Shown: one piece after another, positions 43,454 to 48,989 of the stretch | Position numbering within the stretch: the stretch's first letter is position 1 | How the letters are laid out: every line of letters begins with the position of its first letter | Assembly (NCBI GenBank): GCA_017848855.1 | Contig: JAFIHF010000013.1 | Location: forward strand, 137,867 to 186,855 | Direction: 5' to 3' | DNA from: Rhodanobacter denitrificans | Lineage (GTDB): Bacteria; Pseudomonadota; Gammaproteobacteria; Xanthomonadales; Rhodanobacteraceae | Length of the DNA: 48,989 bases | Made by a program: the position numbers and the translations under genes | The notes under the pieces: model-generated | Seen by the model: the letters and a program-made list of their open reading frames with translations, nothing else | What the model was told of the DNA's origin: nothing | Database searches by the model: none

Positions 43454-44479
43454 ATGTCCGCCCAACCCGAACGCCCCCAGCACATCCTCGATCCCGGCTT
43501 CGAACTGACGCTCCGTCCGATGCGCTATCCTGGCTTCTACGAGATGTACAGGAACGCCATCAAGAACACCTGGACCGTGGACGAGGTGGATTTCTCGCTC
43601 GACACCACCGACCTCAACGCGAAGATGTCGGCGGCGGACCGCCATCTGATCCAGCGGCTGATCGCGTTCTTCGCCACCGGCGACACCATCGTGTCGAACA
43701 ACCTGGTGCTGAACCTGTACCAGCACGTCAACGCGCCCGAGGCGCGCATGTACCTGTCGCGCCAGCTGTACGAGGAAGCGCTGCACGTGCAGTTCTACCT
43801 GACCCTGCTGGATACCTACATCCCCGATCCGGGCGAGCGCGCGAAGGCGTTCGCGGCGATCGAGAACATTCCCTCGATCCGCGCCAAGGGCGAGTTCTGC
43901 TTCAAGTGGATCGACTCGATCCAGAACCTGCGCAAGCTGGAGACGCGCGAGCAGCGCCGGCAGTTCCTGCTCAACCTGATCTGTTTCGCCGCCTGCATCG
44001 AAGGCCTGTTCTTCTTCGCCGCGTTCGCCTACGTGTACTACTTCCGCTCGCGCGGCCTGCTGCACGGGCTGGCCTCGGGCACCAACTGGGTGTTCCGCGA
44101 CGAGAGCTGCCACATGGCGTTCGCGTTCGAGGTGGTGCGCACGGTGCGCGCGGAGGAACCGGAGCTGTTCAACGAGACGATGCGCGCGCAGGTGGAGGAG
44201 ATGCTGGAAGACGCGATCGCCTGCGAAACGCAGTTCGCCGAGGACGTGCTCTCCGGCGGCGTGGTCGGCCTGTCGGCCAAGGAGATGCGCCAGTACCTCG
44301 AATACTGCGCCGACCAGCGCCTCGCTCAGCTCGACCTGCCAAAGAAGTACGGTGCTAAGAACCCGTTCGACTTCATGGACCTGCAGGACGTGCAGGAAGT
44401 GACGAACTTCTTCGAGCGCCGCGTCTCCGCCTACCAGGTGGGCGTGGAGGGCGAGGTGGCGTTCGACATGGCGTTCTGA
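43454..44479 (+). CDS. nrdB: Class Ia ribonucleotide reductase, beta subunit
   Basis: A 341-residue small subunit that holds the di-iron centre and the tyrosyl radical. Iron ligands D77 (TGDTIVSN), E108 and H111 are spaced as in E. coli NrdB, and the radical Tyr is Y115 (EEALHVQFY). Further ligands lie in CIEGLFFFAAF and DESCHMAFAFE. The start is the ATG at 43454 because GGAG precedes it by 6 bases; an ATG eight codons upstream has no such site. The presence of the Tyr makes this class Ia-like, not the Tyr-less class Ic. Confidence 0.95.
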   Translation: MSAQPERPQHILDPGFELTLRPMRYPGFYEMYRNAIKNTWTVDEVDFSLDTTDLNAKMSAADRHLIQRLIAFFATGDTIVSNNLVLNLYQHVNAPEARMYLSRQLYEEALHVQFYLTLLDTYIPDPGERAKAFAAIENIPSIRAKGEFCFKWIDSIQNLRKLETREQRRQFLLNLICFAACIEGLFFFAAFAYVYYFRSRGLLHGLASGTNWVFRDESCHMAFAFEVVRTVRAEEPELFNETMRAQVEEMLEDAIACETQFAEDVLSGGVVGLSAKEMRQYLEYCADQRLAQLDLPKKYGAKNPFDFMDLQDVQEVTNFFERRVSAYQVGVEGEVAFDMAF

Positions 44480-44526
44480 ACGGCGTCATGCCAGCGCCCC
44501 AGCCATGATGCGCCGAAAGGCACTGG

Positions 44527-44546
44527 GCCCCAGCTTGCGCTGGGGC
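44527..44546. terminator. Hairpin between nrdB and the ADP-ribosylglycohydrolase homologue
   Basis: GCCCCAGC-TTGC-GCTGGGGC is a perfect 8-bp stem in the 89-bp gap between two converging genes. Confidence 0.65.
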
Positions 44547-44568
44547 GACGGGATTCCTCCGAACGTGC

Positions 44569-45651
44569 TTATGCGGCCACGGCCTGCTGCGCCAGCCGCA
44601 GCGCCATCGCGCGACGCTCCGCCACGCGCTCCAGCCCGTCGAGGAAGCGCGCCGGGATCGCCTGCACGCCGCCGATGGCGCCGCACAGCGCGCCGGTGAG
44701 CATCGCGCGCGCCATGTTCTGGCCGCCGCCGTTCACCGCGTGCAGCACGGCGGATTCGAAATCGCCCTGGAAGCGCGCGGCGAGGTAGTACGCGGCGGGG
44801 AACTGGTGGTACACCGCGCAGGGCATGCCGTAGACCAGCGACACCTTCCACGCCGGTTCGATATGCACGCCGGGATCGAGCGCGGCGCGCGCCACGCACG
44901 AGGCGGTGAGCAAGGCATCGGGCGAAGGGAACTGCCCCGCGCGGCGCGGCGCTTCCGGCCCCGGCGGCGGCACCTGTTCGCCCTGCGCCGTCACGCTGTG
45001 GAACGGCAGCGCGCCCTCGCGCACCAGCTGCATCAGGCGGCCCGAGGTTTCCGCATCCAGCGGCTCGCCGCGCAGCAGACTGCCGAGCACGCTGGCGTAC
45101 GCCACGGTCGTCGCCAGCACGGTGGTGTCGCGCTGGGTCAGCGCGGTGTTCGCGGCGGCATGTTGCGCCAGCGCGGCCGGTTCGTGCGCGTAGCGGATCG
45201 CCAGCGCGAAGACGCGCTCGGCCGCCTCGGTGGTGTCGGCCAGGCCCGCGCACTCGCCCCAGGGGCGCCCCTGCTTCACGCGCAGGCGATACGCCTCGCG
45301 GATCGACTGGCTGGTGTAGCCGCCCGGCCCCTGCATCGGCGTGCCGTCGAGTCGCGGGAACAGCTCCGCGTCCAGCCGCCGGCAGAAATCCGCCTCGTCG
45401 TAGCCGCCGCGTTCGAGCAGCGAGGCAGTGAGCAGGTCGAGGATGAAACCGGCCTGCGAGGATTGCCCCGCCGCGAGGCCCGCGTGGTAGCGGTCCGGGC
45501 GCGGCGCGGTGTAGTCGCTGATCCACTCGCCGTAGTCGTGCCGCAGCGCCGCGAGGTCGTAGTACCAGTGCGGACCCAGCGCAAGCGCGTCGCCGATCCA
45601 CGCGCCCAGCAGGGCGCCCTGGGCGCGTTGTTCGAAGCTAATGCCGGACAT
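44569..45651 (-). CDS. ADP-ribosylglycohydrolase-fold protein lacking metal-binding motifs
   Basis: A 360-residue protein with the N-terminal ARH/DraG signature GALLGAWIGDALALG and an all-helical composition. In active family members, two Mg ions are held by a TDDT-type motif near the N-terminus and by a GGDTD motif near the C-terminus. Here the corresponding places read GQSSQAGF and NGGGQNMARAMLTGALCG, with no Asp pairs. Enzyme activity of the usual kind is therefore doubtful. GGAG precedes the ATG. No partner ADP-ribosyltransferase is nearby. It may act on a different substrate or as a binding protein. Confidence 0.82.
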   Translation of the reverse strand: MSGISFEQRAQGALLGAWIGDALALGPHWYYDLAALRHDYGEWISDYTAPRPDRYHAGLAAGQSSQAGFILDLLTASLLERGGYDEADFCRRLDAELFPRLDGTPMQGPGGYTSQSIREAYRLRVKQGRPWGECAGLADTTEAAERVFALAIRYAHEPAALAQHAAANTALTQRDTTVLATTVAYASVLGSLLRGEPLDAETSGRLMQLVREGALPFHSVTAQGEQVPPPGPEAPRRAGQFPSPDALLTASCVARAALDPGVHIEPAWKVSLVYGMPCAVYHQFPAAYYLAARFQGDFESAVLHAVNGGGQNMARAMLTGALCGAIGGVQAIPARFLDGLERVAERRAMALRLAQQAVAA

Positions 45652-45735
45652 GGGGACTCCGCCAATGACTGCTCAACCTGCAGCCTACCCCACGGACGCC
45701 CACGACAACGTGAAAAACCCGGCACGAGGAGCCTG

Positions 45736-45764
45736 TTGACTACAACTGTCGCCAAGCGTAGTTT
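45736..45764 (+). promoter_or_regulatory. Promoter of the blaI-M56 operon
   Basis: TTGACT, exactly 17 bases, then TAGTTT, ending 32 bases before the blaI ATG. Confidence 0.65.
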
Positions 45765-45778
45765 AACGACATGTGTAG
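45740..45778 (+). promoter_or_regulatory. Two BlaI/MecI-type operators over the promoter
   Basis: CTACAACTGTCG (45740-45751) and CGACATGTGTAG (45767-45778) each match the BlaI/MecI consensus CTACA-NN-TGTAG with one mismatch. The first covers the end of the -35 and the spacer; the second lies just downstream of the -10, over the expected start of transcription. Binding of BlaI dimers at both would shut the promoter. Confidence 0.7.
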
Positions 45779-45796
45779 TCATACGGAGTCGCACCC

Positions 45797-46183
45797 ATGC
45801 CACGCCCTTCCATCGGCGACCAGGAACTCGCCCTGCTGCGTTACCTGGCCGAGCACGAACCCGCCTCGGTGGGCGAGGTGGCCGCCGGCTTCGGCGAGAT
45901 GCAGGGCCTCGCCCGCTCCACCGTGCTCACCATGATGGAGCGGCTGCGCGGCAAGGGCTTCCTCAAGCGCCGCCAGGCCGGCGGCGTCTACCGCTACAGC
46001 ACCACCACCGGCCCCGGCGAGGCGATGCGCAGCGCGGTGGGCCAATTCGTGGAGAAGACGCTGAGCGGCTCGGTTTCGCCGTTCGTGGCGTGGATGGCCG
46101 AGCGCGGCGAAGTCAGCGACGACGAGCTGGCCGAACTGCAGGCGCTGGTGAAACAGCTACGCAGTGCGCGCAAAGATGCCTAG
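45797..46183 (+). CDS. BlaI/MecI/CopY-family repressor
   Basis: A 128-residue winged-helix repressor of the BlaI/MecI family. The DNA-binding part (LALLRYLAEHEPASVGEVAAGFG, STVLTMMERLRGKGFLKRR) is followed by the wing and a C-terminal dimerisation helix (FVAWMAERGEVSDDELAELQALVKQL). In this family the partner M56 protease triggers loss of the repressor when its signal is sensed. The partner gene lies 84 bp downstream. Two operator sites in its own promoter predict autoregulation. No beta-lactamase or other obvious target lies in the window. Confidence 0.92.
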   Translation: MPRPSIGDQELALLRYLAEHEPASVGEVAAGFGEMQGLARSTVLTMMERLRGKGFLKRRQAGGVYRYSTTTGPGEAMRSAVGQFVEKTLSGSVSPFVAWMAERGEVSDDELAELQALVKQLRSARKDA

Positions 46184-46267
46184 CCACCGTGCGACGTCCG
46201 CGGCGCCGGAACGCGCCGCATGCGATCCAGCGCATCCGCACTGGATCGGCAAAGAAGGAGAAGTGAG

Positions 46268-48175
46268 ATGACCACGCTCGATCATCTGGCCGCCCTGCTG
46301 CTGGAACGCCTCGCCTGGGCCTCGCTGCAGGCCATCGTACTGGTGGGCGCGGTGGCGCTGCTCATCCGCCTCGTGCCGCGCCTGCCTGCCGCCGCGCGTT
46401 GCGCGCTGTGGTGGCTGGTGGGCCTGCAGGTGTTGCTGGGGCTGGCCTGGCAGGCGCCGATCCGCCTGCCGCTGCTGGCGCCTCCGACCGCGGCGACGAC
46501 ACCGACCGTTGCCGCGCCACAGCGCAGCGCGCCCGACCTTGCGGTGGCCATCGACGCGGGCGCGGATCACACGGCCACGCCCGCACCGACCACGACGCCG
46601 AACGCCACGGTTCCCGCCGACACCACATCAGGCTGGCTGTCCGCGCACTGGCGCACCGCGCTGATTGCCGCGTGGCTGCTCCTGTTGCTGGCGCAGCTGC
46701 CCGCATTGATCCGCGAGTACGTCCGCGCCTTCCGCCTGCGCCATGCCGCGCAAGCCGTGACGGATGCCGGGCTGCGGATGCGCTGCGCGCGGCAGGCGCA
46801 CGCGTTCGGCCTGCGCCGCATGCCCACCATGCTGGCCTCGCCCGACATCGCATCGCCCCAGGTCAGCGGCAGCTGGCGCCCGGTGGTGCTGTGGCCGGCC
46901 CACGCCACGCTGAGCGCCGAGGAAGCCGCGCTGGCGCTGGCCCACGAGCTCGCCCACCTCAAGCGCGGCGACCTGCTGCTGGGCTGGATTCCCGCGCTGG
47001 CGGCACGGCTGTTCTGCTTCCATCCGCTGCTGCACTGGGCGATGCGCGAATACGCGCTCCACCGCGAAGCCGCCTGCGATGCGCTGGCCGTCGAACAACA
47101 GCGCGTCGCACCGCAGGACTACGGCCAGTTGCTGCTGCGGCTGGGCGTGGCGCACCCGCTGCACGCCGGCCTCGCCGGCGCCTCCCCCACCTTCCGCAAC
47201 CTCAAGAGGCGACTGACCATGCTGCAACAGACCTCCACGGCCATGTCGCGCGCCCGCGGCTGGCTGCTCGTCGCACTCGTCGCGCTGATCGGCGTGCTGC
47301 CGTACCGCGTGGTGGCGACCGACCACCCGGCACGCGCCAGCACGGCGGCGCCGGCCAGTTCGACCTGGCTGCCGCCACCGCCTCCGCCGGCACCACCTGT
47401 GCCACCGTCGCCTCCTTCAACCCTGCCGCCTCCACCTCCTGCGCCACCGCTTCCGCCAGCGCCGCCACCCACGCCCAATTTCGGCTTCGACGCCAGCAGC
47501 GTGGATATCGACATCGACTCGAGCGCCAGACAAGGCTATGCGCTGTTCGATGGCAGCAGCCTCACGGTGCGCGGCACCCCCACCGATGCCGCCGCGATCA
47601 AGCACCTGCCCAAAACAGGCGAGCCCCTGCTGTGGATACGCCGAGACGGCAAGGTCTACCTCACCCACGACCAGGCCACCATCGAACGCGCGAAACAAAT
47701 CCTCGCTCCCCTGGCCGAGCTGTCGCACCAGCAGATCGGCCTCGCCGCCCGGCAACGCGCCGTATCCGAACAAAGCGCCGGCATCGCCATGCGCACCGCC
47801 AGGCTGACGCGCAACCAGGCCGACCTCGCGCGCGAACAGGCCGGATTGGCCGCGCAGGCCAGGATGGAGGCAGCGGCGTCACGCGATGCCGGAACAACGG
47901 AGGGTGCGAGCGATGCCCGGCAACGCGCCATCGAATCCCGGCAGCACGAACTCGCCGCGAAGCAGGCCGACCTCGATCAACGCCAAGCCGCCATGCAGGC
48001 ACAAGTGGAAACGCGCCAACGCGCGCTCGATGCGCAACAGGCTGCGCTCGATCGACAGCTTGCCGCGCGCAGCCGGAAGATCAAGGAAGCTGCGGACAAG
48101 GCAAGCCAGGCGATGAATCAGCTGATCGACGAAACGCTGGCCAAGGGCGTGGCCAAACCGGTCGACCGCACCTGA
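46268..48175 (+). CDS. BlaR1-like M56 family membrane metalloprotease with a non-standard C-terminus
   Basis: A 635-residue membrane zinc protease. Membrane helices lie at about 12-38, 43-60 and 132-150, and one near 333-350. The zinc motif is H226-E227-L-A-H230 (LAHELAHLKRGD), with the third ligand in REAACDALA. In BlaR1/MecR1 the C-terminus is a penicillin-binding sensor. Here it is replaced by a Pro-rich linker (about 370-400), a ~100-residue domain (GYALFDGSSLTVRGTP, LLWIRRDGKVYLTHDQ) and a long Gln/Ala/Arg coiled coil to the end. The signal is therefore probably not a beta-lactam bound to a transpeptidase-like domain. GGAG precedes the ATG at 46268. Confidence 0.88.
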   Translation: MTTLDHLAALLLERLAWASLQAIVLVGAVALLIRLVPRLPAAARCALWWLVGLQVLLGLAWQAPIRLPLLAPPTAATTPTVAAPQRSAPDLAVAIDAGADHTATPAPTTTPNATVPADTTSGWLSAHWRTALIAAWLLLLLAQLPALIREYVRAFRLRHAAQAVTDAGLRMRCARQAHAFGLRRMPTMLASPDIASPQVSGSWRPVVLWPAHATLSAEEAALALAHELAHLKRGDLLLGWIPALAARLFCFHPLLHWAMREYALHREAACDALAVEQQRVAPQDYGQLLLRLGVAHPLHAGLAGASPTFRNLKRRLTMLQQTSTAMSRARGWLLVALVALIGVLPYRVVATDHPARASTAAPASSTWLPPPPPPAPPVPPSPPSTLPPPPPAPPLPPAPPPTPNFGFDASSVDIDIDSSARQGYALFDGSSLTVRGTPTDAAAIKHLPKTGEPLLWIRRDGKVYLTHDQATIERAKQILAPLAELSHQQIGLAARQRAVSEQSAGIAMRTARLTRNQADLAREQAGLAAQARMEAAASRDAGTTEGASDARQRAIESRQHELAAKQADLDQRQAAMQAQVETRQRALDAQQAALDRQLAARSRKIKEAADKASQAMNQLIDETLAKGVAKPVDRT

Positions 48176-48247
48176 CACCGCCACACCGGCCAGCCAGCAA
48201 ATGCCGCATCATATCCAAGGTACTTCTTCAGCTCATAGGTGCGTGCA

Positions 48248-48989
48248 TTTCTGATGCTGCCTGCGCCGCAGCGAACTACCGGAGCGGTGGCACGGTTCGA
48301 GACGGCGTTTTCTAAGCTGCCTGCGCGGCAGCGAACACGGACCGACCTGCCTCCATACCCCATATGACTTTCTGAGCTGCCTGCGCGGCAGCGAACATGC
48401 ACTGCAGCGCCAGCTCCACGACGTAGCATTTCTGAGCTGCCTGCGCGGCAGCGAACGCCCCGATGAACCACCCCACCGTTTCCTGCGATTTCTGAGCTGC
48501 CTGCGCGGCAGCGAACCGGCATGAGACCCTCGATGGTGGCCTCGATCATTTCTGAGCTGCCTGCGCGGCAGCGAACGTGTGCAACAACACCCTGCAGCTT
48601 TCCAACAAGTTTCTGAGCTGCCTGCGCGGCAGCGAACAAAGACAAAATGACTGTATAGAGGGACGGATTTTTCTGAGCTGCCTGCGCGGCAGCGAACCGC
48701 GACCTGTGCGCCCACCAAGGCTTCACGATTTTCTGAGCTGCCTGCGCGGCAGCGAACATTCGTGACGTCCCACCCCGTCGTGTCCATGATTTCTGAGCTG
48801 CCTGCGCGGCAGCGAACCACCGTGGGCATGGCGCGAGGCCGGAGCCGTCGTTTCTGAGCTGCCTGCGCGGCAGCGAACCCCACGGTGGCGTGGACGAAGC
48901 GCGCCTACATTTTCTGAGCTGCCTGCGCGGCAGCGAACGATTGCAAGCTGTGGATCGCCAGCAGCGTTAATTTCTGAGCTGCCTGCGCG
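48248..48989 (-). CRISPR. Type I-F CRISPR array, 13 repeats seen, continuing past the window edge
   Basis: 28-bp repeats read TTTCTGAGCTGCC...GGCAGCGAAC on the plus strand; the reverse complement begins GTTCGCTGCCGCGCAGGCAG and ends CTCAGAAA, the type I-F form, so the array is transcribed leftward. Repeat starts: 48248, 48309, 48369, 48429, 48489, 48549, 48610, 48670, 48730, 48790, 48851, 48911, 48971 (cut at 19 bases). Twelve spacers: ten of 32 and two of 33 bases (48577-48609, 48818-48850). The leftmost repeat is degenerate (29 bases, an extra T and a G-to-C change) and the second has one change, marking the old, leader-distal end. Leader and cas genes must lie to the right. Confidence 0.97.

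Noticed and set aside
46268-48175. Calling the M56 protein a beta-lactam sensor BlaR1
   Set aside because: The transpeptidase-like sensor domain (SxxK, SxN, KTG set) is absent; only the protease half is BlaR1-like.
48397-48428. Possible self-targeting spacer: it shares GCAGCGCCAGCTCCAC with the aaeB-like gene near 22.65 kb
   Set aside because: Only 16 middle bases match, the ends including the seed side do not, and the shared text is ordinary GC-rich coding sequence; chance is sufficient.
48233-48883. Open frames across the CRISPR array with repeated text such as VRCRAGSSE or FLSCLRGSE
   Set aside because: The repeating residues are simply the 28-bp CRISPR repeat translated; they are not a repeat protein.
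45797-48989. Functional link between the BlaI-M56 pair and the CRISPR array because they are adjacent
   Set aside because: The array is transcribed toward the operon from a leader outside the window, and nothing in the 72-bp gap suggests shared control.

Overview
The window is high-GC, densely packed chromosomal DNA. The gene set (three TonB-dependent receptors, the envC-ctpA pair, PLD-type PssA, ubiJ-ubiB, glyoxylate-shunt genes, DbpA) together with the Xanthomonadales-style intergenic palindromes point to a gammaproteobacterium of the order Xanthomonadales, probably Rhodanobacteraceae (Rhodanobacter/Dyella-like). This placement comes from gene content and style, not from a marker gene. I saw no tRNA, rRNA, phage genes or transposase.

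Layout. 0-6.4 kb: the start of an unknown minus-strand gene, then two divergent TonB-dependent receptors, the second coupled to a secreted acid phosphatase. 6.4-9.2 kb: cell-division hydrolase activator EnvC and periplasmic protease CtpA. 9.2-13.4 kb: a repeat-rich spacer, MidA-like methyltransferase, and a third receptor behind a perfect Zur-like palindrome. 13.5-18 kb: EcsC-like protein, pteridine reductase, DbpA helicase, OsmC, and the folate genes folB-folK. 18-24.3 kb: membrane protein, phosphatidylserine synthase PssA, and a MarR-AaeB-AaeX-AaeA aromatic-acid efflux operon with a candidate operator. 24.4-28.8 kb: a DUF4156-type lipoprotein, an M16 protease, and two tandem small secreted-protein genes. 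The second of these is split by a 289-bp palindromic MITE-like element. 28.8-33.6 kb: trmL, ubiJ-ubiB, truC, arfB, plsC. 33.7-37.8 kb: LysR regulator divergent from malate synthase and isocitrate lyase. 37.9-40.3 kb: comM, ubiK, glnB. 40.4-44.5 kb: a cobalamin riboswitch in front of class Ia ribonucleotide reductase nrdA-nrdB. 44.5-48.2 kb: an atypical ADP-ribosylglycohydrolase-fold protein and a BlaI/M56-protease pair with two well-placed operators. 48.25 kb to the edge: a type I-F CRISPR array entered from its decayed, leader-distal end.

How parts work together. Several transcription units carry readable control sites: the Zur-like box (zinc) on receptor 3, B12 on nrdAB, BlaI boxes on blaI-M56, a MarR-type inverted repeat on the efflux operon, and palindromes between lysR and aceB. 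Four genes (envC, trmL, ubiJ, arfB) have a -10-like hexamer exactly six bases before the ATG and no Shine-Dalgarno sequence, which suggests leaderless transcripts. Three families of intergenic palindromes recur. In three places they supply the 3' end of a gene: the stop codons of midA and ubiB, and the last residues of truC.

I found no unmistakably new multi-gene system. The most unusual items are the element-split small gene with its tandem paralogue, the ~145-bp palindromic element that forms a protein C-terminus, the ADP-ribosylglycohydrolase homologue lacking both metal-binding motifs, and the BlaI-M56 pair with a non-beta-lactam-type C-terminal region.
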